Origin: Flavobacteriaceae bacterium
GTDB taxonomy: Bacteria > Bacteroidota > Bacteroidia > Flavobacteriales > Flavobacteriaceae
Length of the DNA: 57,390 bases
Reading direction: 5' to 3'
Assembly: GCA_024762795.1 (NCBI GenBank)
Contig: JANTGS010000009.1
Span: 1 to 57,390 of the forward strand
How positions within the stretch are numbered: the first letter of the stretch is position 1; every line of letters starts with the position of its first letter. The translations under genes were made by a program, and so were the position numbers. Positions 44,296 through 53,625 of the stretch are shown here, one piece after another. The notes beneath the pieces were generated by a model. That model saw nothing but the letters and a program-made list of their open reading frames with translations. It did not search any database and was not told the origin of the DNA.

Positions 44296-47115
44296 ATGAT
44301 CAAGAACCTCTTTAAGAAATCTTTTAATATTCGTGAAGGAGAACTGAAGATTGCACTTTTGATGCAATTGTATATTTTTCTTGTTATTACGGTGCTTCTG
44401 CTGGTTAAACCAACAGTAACTGCTTTGTTTCTTTCCGGGCTGGGGCCGGAAAAACTACCTTACGGATATTTACTGGTTGCTGTTGTGGCAGTTCTGTCTT
44501 CTGTCTTTTACAATAGAATGATCAAAAGATTTTCTATTAAAGTCGTAGCTTTGGTAACGATAATTATTTTTAGTACTCTTTTCTTTTTGTTGAGCTATGT
44601 TGTTTACAATGAGATAAATGCAGGGTGGATTCTTTATTTTTATTATATCAGTATTTCTTTATTCGGGGTACTTGTTACCTCACAATTCTGGGTAGTAGCC
44701 AATATAGTATTCGACCTTAGAGAAGCCAAACGCTTGTTCGGATTTATTGGAGCCGGTGCTATTGCCGGGGGGATATTTGGGGGTTATTTAACCACTTTTA
44801 TAGCAAATTTCTTTGGAAACAGTATCGTTTCTCTTATTGCTGCAATCTTATTGTTATTGTGTATTCCCATTATTTTTTGGATATGGAAAATCAGGGTAGG
44901 TCATTTAAATAAATATATAAAAGAAGAAAGAAAACAGAAAAAAGAAAGTATTTCAAGTTCTTCCTGGTCGGTTGTGTTTAAATCAAAACATCTCATTAAT
45001 CTTTCTGCCATCGTAGGGGTGAGTGTAGTAGTTGCCAAACTTGTTGATTATCAATTTAATGATCTTTCTCATAATGTTTATTCAGATCCTGATGAGCTGG
45101 CTTCATTTTTTGGCTTTTGGTTTTCATCATTCAATATCATTGCCTTATTGATCCAGCTTTTCCTTACCAATAGAATGATGGCGCGTTTTGGGGTTACCAC
45201 CAATATGCTTTTCCTGCCTATCGGGTTGGCCATAGGAAGTTTTTTATTTTTTATTTTTCCCGAATTATGGGTCATGGTGTTGATCAAAGGAATGGACGGA
45301 AGTTTTAAACAATCACTGAGCAAAGCTGCTTTTGAATTATCGATCCTCCCGGTTTCTTATGAAGTGAAAAAGCAGGCAAAACCATTTATCGATGTAGTTG
45401 TTGACAGTATTGCAACGGGTCTGGCAGGGTTTTTATTGCTATTTCTTATTCATCAGTTGAAACTGGATGTCAGATATTTTTCGGTTATTATTCTATTCTT
45501 TCTATTGATCTGGATTTTTTTAATTTTCAGATTAAGAGAATCGTATTTTGAAACATTTCGTAAAAATATTAAAGAAATGGTTCATTCTCAAGGTAAGGGA
45601 GAAAAGAAGAAAAAGAAGAGAAGTACTCATGCAATGATAGATGTTTTGCGATCGGGAACAGAACAAGAAATTCTGTCTCTGCTCAGGCATCTGAATAAGG
45701 ATCTTACTGAGATCTTTAGACCATACCTAATCGCTTTGCTCGATCATCCTTCTGACAGAGTTAAAGCCAATGCGATAAAAAAGATCAATGATTTTGGCAG
45801 TAAAAAGGTTTTGAAAAAAATAGAAAACCTGATCAGAAATAATAATGATGATGAAGTGGTTTATGAAGCGATGGAATATCTGCTGGCAAACTCAAACATG
45901 ACTAAAGAGCAGGCATTATATTATTTGAATCATAAGAAAGATTATATTAAAAATGCAGCACTTTTATGTCTTGCAAGATCTGCACGGTATAATCCCGATC
46001 TTGCAAAAAAATACGATCTGAATCATCGTATCGAATCACAGATAAAAGAGTTTACCAGCCATGAGAATGAGCAGCGTATAGAAGAAATGGCCGAGTTACT
46101 TATGACCATTGGGTATTACGGAAAACAGGATTTATATCCCATTATTGAGAAATATTTAGACAGTAAGGAACCTTTACTTGTTAAATATGCAATTAAAGCT
46201 GCCGGGTTAACAAGAAATGATCAGTTTGTAGATAAATTACTGGAATTGATGGTTAGCAAAGAGAATCATGATGATGTGGTTAAAGCCTTAAAAGGTTATG
46301 GAGATTCTATGGTGAATTTGCTGTACAATAAAGACAGAGATGAAGAGTTTGACGAGAATTCCAGAGGTTTTATTCCCGAAATAATTCAGGCCTTTGAAAC
46401 CAAAGAGTCAGTGGTGATGTTGCTTAGATTACTCAGGAGTAAGGATGTTCTTGATAGATTACAGTCGGCAAGAGCTTTAAATAAATTAGAAGATAATAAT
46501 CATAAACTTAAAATTTCAGATAAACGATTGAGTGAAAATATCTTTAACGAGTGTATGTATTTTAAAAATACGCTGGTAGCCTTGCAATCTGTTGAAAAAG
46601 CATTTGATAAAGCGGCGAAATCTTCAAAGAAAAATTCATCTGAAATGAAAAAGGCCCAGGCGGCCAGAAGAAAATTGTTAGATCATCTGCAAAAACAACT
46701 GGATTACAGCCTGGAAACCATTTTTAATTTGCTCGGAATAAAATATAGTGATTCTGATATGAAGGTTGCCTATCAGGGTATTAATAATGAGACAGAAGAA
46801 TCAAGGATCAATACTATAGAATTCCTGTCAAATTTACTGGAAGTTGATCTAAAAAGGGAATTACTACCCTTACTCGAATATCGCTTTTTAGCGGATGGTG
46901 AGACTGATATAGACATTAAAGAGGTACCGGAAAACAGAAGTCTGATTAATCTGCTAAAAGAGCAGGGGATTGTAAGTAAAATCTTTGTTTTACAACTGCT
47001 GAGATATATACCTCATAATTCAACCAAAAGGATTCTTGATAAGCTTTCAAAACATAAGAATGCTAAGTTAAGATCTCTTGCGCGTAAAGTTATTGAATCT
47101 GAGAAAGATAAATAA
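44296..47115 (+). CDS. ATP/ADP-translocase-like membrane protein with C-terminal HEAT repeats
   Basis: A 939-residue two-part protein. Residues 15-420 form about 11-12 hydrophobic segments like the Npt/TLC nucleotide transporters (REGELKIALLMQLYIFLVIT, YGYLLVAVVAVLSSVFYNRMIKRF, FGFIGAGAIAGGIFGGYL). A Lys-rich linker (KGEKKKKKRSTHA) leads to about 480 residues of helical HEAT-like repeats (RPYLIALLDHPSDRVKANAI, LLVKYAIKAAGL). The transport part could carry nucleotides, but free-living Bacteroidota homologues have not been assigned a substrate. The HEAT part is cytoplasmic and may bind a partner. It is co-transcribed with the serine hydrolase before it. Confidence 0.85.
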   Translation: MIKNLFKKSFNIREGELKIALLMQLYIFLVITVLLLVKPTVTALFLSGLGPEKLPYGYLLVAVVAVLSSVFYNRMIKRFSIKVVALVTIIIFSTLFFLLSYVVYNEINAGWILYFYYISISLFGVLVTSQFWVVANIVFDLREAKRLFGFIGAGAIAGGIFGGYLTTFIANFFGNSIVSLIAAILLLLCIPIIFWIWKIRVGHLNKYIKEERKQKKESISSSSWSVVFKSKHLINLSAIVGVSVVVAKLVDYQFNDLSHNVYSDPDELASFFGFWFSSFNIIALLIQLFLTNRMMARFGVTTNMLFLPIGLAIGSFLFFIFPELWVMVLIKGMDGSFKQSLSKAAFELSILPVSYEVKKQAKPFIDVVVDSIATGLAGFLLLFLIHQLKLDVRYFSVIILFFLLIWIFLIFRLRESYFETFRKNIKEMVHSQGKGEKKKKKRSTHAMIDVLRSGTEQEILSLLRHLNKDLTEIFRPYLIALLDHPSDRVKANAIKKINDFGSKKVLKKIENLIRNNNDDEVVYEAMEYLLANSNMTKEQALYYLNHKKDYIKNAALLCLARSARYNPDLAKKYDLNHRIESQIKEFTSHENEQRIEEMAELLMTIGYYGKQDLYPIIEKYLDSKEPLLVKYAIKAAGLTRNDQFVDKLLELMVSKENHDDVVKALKGYGDSMVNLLYNKDRDEEFDENSRGFIPEIIQAFETKESVVMLLRLLRSKDVLDRLQSARALNKLEDNNHKLKISDKRLSENIFNECMYFKNTLVALQSVEKAFDKAAKSSKKNSSEMKKAQAARRKLLDHLQKQLDYSLETIFNLLGIKYSDSDMKVAYQGINNETEESRINTIEFLSNLLEVDLKRELLPLLEYRFLADGETDIDIKEVPENRSLINLLKEQGIVSKIFVLQLLRYIPHNSTKRILDKLSKHKNAKLRSLARKVIESEKDK

Positions 47116-47134
47116 TCGCTTTTTGCAAGGGTAT

Positions 47135-47180
47135 TGTCAGTTCGAGCCTGCCTTTCGGCTAGACAGGCGCAGTCGAGAAC
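47135..47180. repeat. Flavobacterial dispersed palindrome (GTTCGAG...CGAGAAC type)
   Basis: The stretch from TGTCAG through GTTCGAG (from 47140), CCTGCC and the partner AGACAGG to TCGAGAAC (ending 47180) is an imperfect palindrome. It resembles the short TGTCA-GTTCGAG repeats scattered between genes in Flavobacteriaceae. It lies just before the terminator between the two convergent genes. Confidence 0.55.
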
Positions 47181-47194
47181 TATACAAAACATAA

Positions 47195-47229
47195 AAAAAA
47201 TCCGGTAAGAAAAACTCACCGGATTTTTT
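47195..47229. terminator. Bidirectional terminator between convergent genes
   Basis: AAAAAATCCGGT (47195-47206) pairs perfectly with ACCGGATTTTTT (47218-47229), loop 11 bases. The A-run and T-run on either side serve both strands, ending the HEAT transporter gene and the serine hydrolase at 47251. Confidence 0.88.
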
Positions 47230-47250
47230 AATTGTCATTTGAATATATAT

Positions 47251-48480
47251 TTATTTATCCCTGATGATATCATCGATTTTTCCTGCCAGATAATAATGAT
47301 CGTTTGCCGAATTTTTATTGAGCACATTAGATTCCATAGAAACCATGTATTTGGTTCCATCGGGTTGCTCAACAATGATCACTGAATTCATATAATTAAA
47401 TTTGCTTCCCATATATTTTCCGCCGCCACCGCCGTAGTAACTTCCCGACTTAAAATATACCATGGCATCATCAAGTTTGGGTGATTTTGCATAACGGATC
47501 CTGCGATCGGTTAAATAGAGAAGTCTCTTCATTTCAAGGCTGGTTTCTTTATCAACTATATCGCCCTGTTCCAGTTTTATCAGATATTTTGTTAATCCTA
47601 TTGGGGTAGCCTGACTACCTTCTTTTCTTCCCAGTTTGTTGGAAGCACTTTTGGTAAATGGTCCGCCCAGGCGAAATTCATCTTTGGTTATACCCAGTTC
47701 CCGCAATGGTTCATTGATGATACGATGTGACATATTTCTCAGGCTGTCCCTCTTGATGCTGCTGAAAAACTCTTCTGCTTTTTCAGCGGTGAGATCAGGA
47801 TAATCTTTACCGAAGACATTCATCAGAACAGCTTCACGATAAACAACAGAGGCAGCACCATTATTACTTACCGAAACCATATGATCCAACCATTCATACA
47901 AAGAAAAATTATCACTGGCAACTACTTTTCTCCTAATCAATTTATCAGTTTCGATGTTATAAACCGGAATGGTATGATGATCTCCCACCCCCCAATATCT
48001 TGAAGTTACTTTCTTATCGCGAAGCAGATCACTTCTTTTGTTCCATGAATTGGGATAGATCTTCTTTAGTTCGTGAAAAAAAGCATTTAGCACCACCAAT
48101 TTACCAACACTTCCGGGTTGGTAACCTTTATTTTCATTGATGGCAGCATACCTTAAATTATCCGGATCGGTATAATCAAGAACAGCAATAGAGTAAGCGC
48201 CTTTAGGAATAATACTCTGGATTTTTTTTGTAAGATCATCATCTTTCGTTATTAAACTTTCTAAACTTTTGTTATGGTGTTTAGTAAGGTTTAATTTTAC
48301 ATCCTCAATATTATGTAAGGCTCCGGGAGGGATTCTGGTGATCTTTTTACCACTGGCTACTAATTTCTGGATGTATAATAAACGTGCAATTTTTGTTGTA
48401 CGGTAACCGTCAATCGGGTAGAAACTTAACAGTAAAACAGTTCCACCGATAATAGCTGATATTTTAAATATATTTTTCAT
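47251..48480 (-). CDS. Beta-lactamase-fold serine hydrolase, exported
   Basis: A 409-residue protein with an N-terminal membrane segment (about 5-21), so it is exported or anchored. Ser124-Lys127 (PGSVGK), Ser205-Asn207 (SNN) and Lys344-Ser345-Gly346 (KSG, followed by a Gly-rich YYGGGGGKYMG) are the active-site motifs of the beta-lactamase/penicillin-binding superfamily. It is about 100 residues longer than class A enzymes. It starts three bases after the stop of the dikinase-like gene and must share its transcript. The activity is unknown; it may act on the cell wall or on the same substrate as the dikinase-like protein. Confidence 0.85.
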   Translation of the reverse strand: MKNIFKISAIIGGTVLLLSFYPIDGYRTTKIARLLYIQKLVASGKKITRIPPGALHNIEDVKLNLTKHHNKSLESLITKDDDLTKKIQSIIPKGAYSIAVLDYTDPDNLRYAAINENKGYQPGSVGKLVVLNAFFHELKKIYPNSWNKRSDLLRDKKVTSRYWGVGDHHTIPVYNIETDKLIRRKVVASDNFSLYEWLDHMVSVSNNGAASVVYREAVLMNVFGKDYPDLTAEKAEEFFSSIKRDSLRNMSHRIINEPLRELGITKDEFRLGGPFTKSASNKLGRKEGSQATPIGLTKYLIKLEQGDIVDKETSLEMKRLLYLTDRRIRYAKSPKLDDAMVYFKSGSYYGGGGGKYMGSKFNYMNSVIIVEQPDGTKYMVSMESNVLNKNSANDHYYLAGKIDDIIRDK

Positions 48481-48483
48481 CTT

Positions 48484-51399
48484 TTAGATTTTATCGGATA
48501 AGGATATTTTTTTATTATAATTTATTTTGGGTGCAATGGATTTCAGGTATTCAGAATTTTTGGCCTTTTTATTTTCAACAAAAGGTCTGATCTGGAACAG
48601 CCAGAGTTTATCATTTTCAAAGCCCATTTCTATATCATAGGCCCCTTTGTAATCTGGATCAGTTTTTTCAGGAACTTTAACCCTTACTTCATCTACCAGA
48701 TACCGGATGGATTGCATGTTCTTTTTGTTCAGAATCGGTTTTTCAAATGAAGTGTAATTCACTTTAGTCTCTCCCGATTCAGGTAAAGACAGATAACTTG
48801 GCTCTCTTGATGGAGATAATAATTTGTAACTGTTCTTTGTGATCAATCTGGTTTCAGCAGCCTGTCCGTCAACAGCACCTCCAACTCCACGGCTAAAAGC
48901 AGCAGTCATATCGTCTTTACCACCTTCATTGATTCCTGTAGTAATAACAACACCTGAATAGTCGTTATTTACACCCGGAATTACCACAATGGAAGGGAAT
49001 ACATATTCCGGATTTAAAAGATACTTCTGTCTCCAGCGTAAACTCCTGTCGGTATAAGGAGATGCCCAAACCTTTTTAATTCCATTCAGGATGTCTTCTT
49101 TGGATAAGATGTTGAACAAAGTTAAATTTAAACCTGCTCCGTTAAAACCTTTAAGGTCTTCCATATTGGTATCACTTCGGAGGAATACAGATTTCTTACC
49201 CAAACTTACACCAAATGCATTGTTAAATTCTTTGTCGAGCTGATTAACAAAATCAGGATTCAATTTCATTTTTTCAATGGCTTTTCTTAGTGTAGTCAAT
49301 CTTTGTACCTGGAAGTCGTCCACTTCTTTTGTACTTTTATTTGATTTGAGCATCTCATCTGCCTTTTTATAGGTGTCGTTCAGGTAATCCCAGAAGGAGC
49401 CATTAGTGCCGGGCATTTTGTTGTCGAGGTGTTTTCTAAATATACCAAATGGAATTACAAGACCTTCCGCTACACGGTCTGGAAAAATAGATTTTAATTG
49501 TCCGAGATTTGCGGCTTTAGGTCCGCAGATCTTACCGGAATCATCAGCTTTTACATCGCGAAGGTTGATAATATCGGTATGATCCAGCTGAATTTTATCT
49601 ACCGGAACCTTGATCTTGTTCTGATTTCTTTCTTCCTTAGAGAAAAGGGCTTTTTCTTTAGAGGACATATTATTTTCCAGTTTCATGATCACATTTCCCT
49701 TATCGGAAACGGCATAAAATACCTTTTTCCCATTGTATTTTGCCAGCGATTTTAAATTTTGATCGGAAAGAGCTGCATTAGGTATTCCCAAATTTCTTGC
49801 CAACAACTGAACATGAGAAACAAGATTCCCTTCTGATACGGTTAAAATACCAGCGACAGGTTTTAAATCGGAGGGTGGCCTGCCAAAAACGTAGATCTTA
49901 TCTTTACTGAATTCTATATTCTCTATACTTCCCTGTACCACAATAAGTTCTCCATAAGCGTATCCCGGATTTAAACCTCTGAAAGTTGCTTCGTTATTAA
50001 TATCAAGCACCTCATTTTGAATAGAAGAATGTTTGGTAATGATGTCTCCCAGTTTACTAACACTTTTTCCAAGATCCAAAACTATTGAAGAGCGTACCCG
50101 GTCATCAATAAATTGATAGGCCTTTGGTTCAAAGGAAGAATATCTGGTAACATCTTCACCATAAACTGCCTTGACCATAGCAGTACTCCACTCAACAACC
50201 CTTCTTGAGATCTTTAAAAAGTCACTTAGTTCTGCCAGGGTCATTGAAGAGGGAAGATCGGTATCTCCTAGGGTATTCATTACATGTTCCCATTCCCAGA
50301 ATTCTATCATACCTTCTCCTAAGGTGGCATAACTCAAGGTTCGTATCTTTTTGATCAGTTCATTTAAATTGCCGGGTTTCCATTCCTGCGACTGAATAAA
50401 TAATGAATTATCTATTTTATTGGAAAGATCTAAAAGGCTCAGACGATCTGTTTCACTCTTCACATTAGGGATTTCAAGGCGAATATTACAGGAAATATCG
50501 GATAGGCTTTTAATTTTTTCACTTACAGAATCTTCTTGGTCATAACCTGACAATAAGGAGACCAGCATTTCTTTTACTTTTTTATCGCTGACATTCTTTG
50601 CTTTACTGATAAGAGTGTTAACACTTACAGGAGTATAATAGGTTTCCAGGGTCTTAATCAGTTCATCTACTTTTTTTAACTGACTCTGAGAAAGTTTTCC
50701 CTGATAGGATGACTTAAAATCTTTTACAGTTTGAATATCTGTTTTGTCAGGATTACCATGAATCTTGATTCGGATGTTCATAAACGAAGGAACCTGCTCG
50801 GCAAGCACTTTCGACTGACTTCTCATCAGTTGTGACATATTACTGTCTCCCAGATGCGGAATATCTTTTAATGATTGCTTTAAAAGATAATACTGAGATT
50901 CAAGAACAGAATTCTTCTTTAGTAAATTTAAATAGAATTCTTTTCCCCATGCTTCTTCATCTTCGGATTGCATAGCGCCCCGATAGAACTGTCCTTTTCT
51001 GTAGATCCATCCATCATCAACAGCACTTAGATATTTAACGATTTGATACTGTTTTAACCGGCTGTGGTTATTAGAAGCATCCCAAAATTCATCGTATTTA
51101 TTATAAGACAGGATGTTGCCAAAATAAAGATGATTTGATTTAGCAAGTTTCTCAATCTCAGGTTTATACGTAGCGTGTTGAATACCACCCACATCACCGC
51201 AGGGTTGTTTTACATCGTTAATAGAACCGTCATTACAAAACCATTTGATCCTGTAATAAGGCCCTCTGGAATCTTTTTTATAAGTTTCTATTTGTTTTTT
51301 TATCTGATTATTACTTATTTTCTGTGCTTTAACAGGATTAGGAATAAATAAAAAAGTGATCAGAAAAACAGCAATTGAAGCAATCTTTTCTCTTCGCAT
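48484..51399 (-). CDS. Exported PEP/pyruvate-binding (dikinase-like) protein
   Basis: A 971-residue protein with a signal peptide (about 1-25, ending PVKAQ). Residues 25-470 are mostly helical with no domain I recognise. A phosphohistidine domain lies at about 475-575: PVAGILTV, then LVSHVQLLARNLGIPNA, with His529 as the likely carrier. An ATP-grasp domain of PPDK/PEP-synthase type fills 622-945 (CGPKAANLGQL, FLRSDTNMEDLKGFNGAG, LWLFQIRPF). The domain order His then ATP-grasp is that of glucan/phosphoglucan water dikinases, not of PpsA or PpdK. SHVxxxARN also recalls those enzymes. Export is odd for an ATP-using protein. Confidence 0.82.
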   Translation of the reverse strand: MRREKIASIAVFLITFLFIPNPVKAQKISNNQIKKQIETYKKDSRGPYYRIKWFCNDGSINDVKQPCGDVGGIQHATYKPEIEKLAKSNHLYFGNILSYNKYDEFWDASNNHSRLKQYQIVKYLSAVDDGWIYRKGQFYRGAMQSEDEEAWGKEFYLNLLKKNSVLESQYYLLKQSLKDIPHLGDSNMSQLMRSQSKVLAEQVPSFMNIRIKIHGNPDKTDIQTVKDFKSSYQGKLSQSQLKKVDELIKTLETYYTPVSVNTLISKAKNVSDKKVKEMLVSLLSGYDQEDSVSEKIKSLSDISCNIRLEIPNVKSETDRLSLLDLSNKIDNSLFIQSQEWKPGNLNELIKKIRTLSYATLGEGMIEFWEWEHVMNTLGDTDLPSSMTLAELSDFLKISRRVVEWSTAMVKAVYGEDVTRYSSFEPKAYQFIDDRVRSSIVLDLGKSVSKLGDIITKHSSIQNEVLDINNEATFRGLNPGYAYGELIVVQGSIENIEFSKDKIYVFGRPPSDLKPVAGILTVSEGNLVSHVQLLARNLGIPNAALSDQNLKSLAKYNGKKVFYAVSDKGNVIMKLENNMSSKEKALFSKEERNQNKIKVPVDKIQLDHTDIINLRDVKADDSGKICGPKAANLGQLKSIFPDRVAEGLVIPFGIFRKHLDNKMPGTNGSFWDYLNDTYKKADEMLKSNKSTKEVDDFQVQRLTTLRKAIEKMKLNPDFVNQLDKEFNNAFGVSLGKKSVFLRSDTNMEDLKGFNGAGLNLTLFNILSKEDILNGIKKVWASPYTDRSLRWRQKYLLNPEYVFPSIVVIPGVNNDYSGVVITTGINEGGKDDMTAAFSRGVGGAVDGQAAETRLITKNSYKLLSPSREPSYLSLPESGETKVNYTSFEKPILNKKNMQSIRYLVDEVRVKVPEKTDPDYKGAYDIEMGFENDKLWLFQIRPFVENKKAKNSEYLKSIAPKINYNKKISLSDKI

Positions 51400-51737
51400 A
51401 ATAATTAATTTAGGTTGATTTGAAGTAGTTACAGGTGTTAAATATATTAAATATTTTTCACTTAAAATGTAAGCTTTTTACATAGCGGAAATATTGACAA
51501 TTAAAACATCTAAAATCAACATGAACAGGCTGGAAAGAACCTTAGTATAAAACCGTTAAAAGGTAAATATTTGTTCAAATTCGATATTCGGAGAAACCAG
51601 CCTGAGGCCTTATTTAATTTGCAGTAAATGATTGTTTATAAGGGATTAAACTATTGAATCAGGAGGAAGTTGTGTAATGAATTACCAGTATTTCATATTT
51701 ATAGATGGTTTTGTAACGGTCTTAGTATTTTTAATGT
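51400..51737. other. 338-base intergenic region
   Basis: No gene or clear TAnnTTTG promoter is seen. A perfect 8-bp inverted repeat, CAGGCTGG (51526-51533) and CCAGCCTG (51597-51604), spans 63 bases. It separates the dikinase-like gene from the five-gene operon upstream, so the dikinase gene probably has its own promoter. Confidence 0.5.
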
Positions 51738-52355
51738 TTATTTGTTAATAAGATTTATGGCAGTTTTTACTCTTTGATTGTAGGGTGAATTTCTTTGAGC
51801 GGTTAAAAACAGTGATTTTGCTTCATTTTTCTTACCCAAAGCAAATTTGGTCCAGCCCAGCATAAGATTGATATCCAGGTCAAAAGGATATTTATTGATA
51901 GCTTTTTCAAGATATTTTTCCGATTTTATATAATTTTTTTTGTAGTAATAGGCCAGTCCCAGAAAATATTCTGCTCTCGAATCATTAGGAGTAATGGATA
52001 ATGCTTTTTCAGATAATTTTATAATCGAATTGTATTTTTGCTGTCCGATCAAAGGAAGGATCAATCCATAAATAGCTTCCAGAGAAAGAGGTTTGATCTC
52101 CAGAGCTTTCTTATAATAATTTTCAGATTCTTTAAAATTACCTGCTGAATATCTTAACCAGCCTAATCTGTAATTGATCTCATAATTAGAGATATAATTT
52201 AAATATACTCTCTCCAGTATATTGGCTGCTTTATCGTATTTAAGATTGGTTTCAAAGGCGTAACTATCGGTAAAAGCAGTGAGTAGTTTATTGTCCTGAG
52301 CATTGCTGATATTGATAATAAAAAACAGCTGTAAAAAGAAAATTATTTTTTTCAT
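51738..52355 (-). CDS. TPR-repeat protein, secreted
   Basis: A 205-residue protein with a signal peptide (about 1-19, ending SNAQ) and four or more tetratricopeptide repeats: YRLGWLRYSAGNFKESENYY, AEYFLGLAYYYKKNYIKSEK, LMLGWTKFALGKKNEAKSL. It is probably periplasmic and a scaffold. It is the last gene of the operon, 10 bases after the beta-barrel gene, and probably works with that protein, which also has TPR-like helices at its N-terminus. Confidence 0.87.
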   Translation of the reverse strand: MKKIIFFLQLFFIINISNAQDNKLLTAFTDSYAFETNLKYDKAANILERVYLNYISNYEINYRLGWLRYSAGNFKESENYYKKALEIKPLSLEAIYGLILPLIGQQKYNSIIKLSEKALSITPNDSRAEYFLGLAYYYKKNYIKSEKYLEKAINKYPFDLDINLMLGWTKFALGKKNEAKSLFLTAQRNSPYNQRVKTAINLINK

Positions 52356-52365
52356 GTCATACTTT

Positions 52366-53625
52366 TTAAATGTAAATCTTTATTCCTGTAATGATCGTGT
52401 TGTATGTAAAATTCAGATTAAAATCTGTGTCCCTGGCATTTTCAAATTGATAGTTCAGGTACCATGAGATTTTCGGAGAAAAAAGGTATCCAAAAGTGGT
52501 GCTGATACTATTTTTCATCATGGAAACAGTGTTATAATAATACATAGCATCTTCTAAAACGAAATCGGAAGTGTTAGCATTAAGGTATCTCATATAAAAA
52601 TAAGCCTTTGTGCCAAATTGGTAATAGGCTTTGATATTCCACAGCAGATCATTGTCATAACCATTGTCAACCAGATCCAGGCCGGCGCCTAACCATAATT
52701 TATCATGAGTGGACTTCACATTTAAGCCCGTATTTATACCGTATTGAATCTTGTTATAAGTGCCTGACTGGTTGTTGTTTGATGAGATATAAACTATATT
52801 CGGACTGATAAAAAAGCGATTCCACTGCTTTTTGAGGGCGAGATGAAAGATATTTGTCTTAATCTTTAAGGAGGAATAAGAGTCTGTCCCCGTCCAGTCC
52901 GGGCCAGATGAATTCATCTGATCATTGTTTCGGTATGAATCAATCTGAGTATAAGAAGAGGTTTCTTCATCAGTACTTGCATAATGATAAGCAGGAATCA
53001 ATGTAAATCCCTTTGAGATCTGAAACCGGATGCTTCCGTAATATTCTTTTTGTTTGTAATTAAAATTGATATAGTCCTGTGAGATGTTTGTAAAAGCATG
53101 TTGAAGTTTTGTGCGGTATCCCAGTTGTTGTCCGAGGCCGGTACTAAAATAGGTTAGATTATCGATGCCTTTTTCTTTACTGCTGCTTAATTTTAATCCG
53201 CCTTCAGCAGAGATATCATTAATAAACCGGTATTTTTTTGTATCTGTTTTTACCTGTAGATGAAAGGGGAAGTCTTTGGCAACGAGAAGGGCATCATGCT
53301 GTCTACCGGAAAAAAGATAGGAGTAATACAAATATTCAGTAATCAGATCATTTTTGATATTGTATTTGCTAATGATATGTTCAAACTGTTTGGTACTGTC
53401 AAAATAATTTCCTGTGGAATAATAAGCCACCGCCAGCCGGAATTCAGTTTCATAGGTTGCAAAATGACCAGAGTTTATTTTCTTTGAAAGTTCGGTCAAA
53501 CCTTCCCAGTCGCCAATAATATAGAGATCTGAAGATAATTTCTCCAGATCCTTTTCTTGTGAGAATACCAGGGTACTTAGCCCGATAAAGAATATATATA
53601 ATAATTTTTTCATTAATAATTTCAT
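52366..53625 (-). CDS. TPR plus outer-membrane beta-barrel protein (YaiO-like)
   Basis: A 419-residue protein with a signal peptide (ending VFSQ). An N-terminal helical TPR-like part (about 25-125: FRLAVAYYSTGNYFDSTKQFE) precedes a barrel of alternating strands (about 140-419) rich in Tyr, Asn and Ser and ending NTIITGIKIYI. The layout matches YaiO-type proteins. ATG overlaps the preceding stop by four bases; a second start at 53613 (MKKLLY) is equally good for the signal peptide. Function unknown; it may be a channel or anchor for the operon product. Confidence 0.75.
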   Translation of the reverse strand: MKLLMKKLLYIFFIGLSTLVFSQEKDLEKLSSDLYIIGDWEGLTELSKKINSGHFATYETEFRLAVAYYSTGNYFDSTKQFEHIISKYNIKNDLITEYLYYSYLFSGRQHDALLVAKDFPFHLQVKTDTKKYRFINDISAEGGLKLSSSKEKGIDNLTYFSTGLGQQLGYRTKLQHAFTNISQDYINFNYKQKEYYGSIRFQISKGFTLIPAYHYASTDEETSSYTQIDSYRNNDQMNSSGPDWTGTDSYSSLKIKTNIFHLALKKQWNRFFISPNIVYISSNNNQSGTYNKIQYGINTGLNVKSTHDKLWLGAGLDLVDNGYDNDLLWNIKAYYQFGTKAYFYMRYLNANTSDFVLEDAMYYYNTVSMMKNSISTTFGYLFSPKISWYLNYQFENARDTDFNLNFTYNTIITGIKIYI

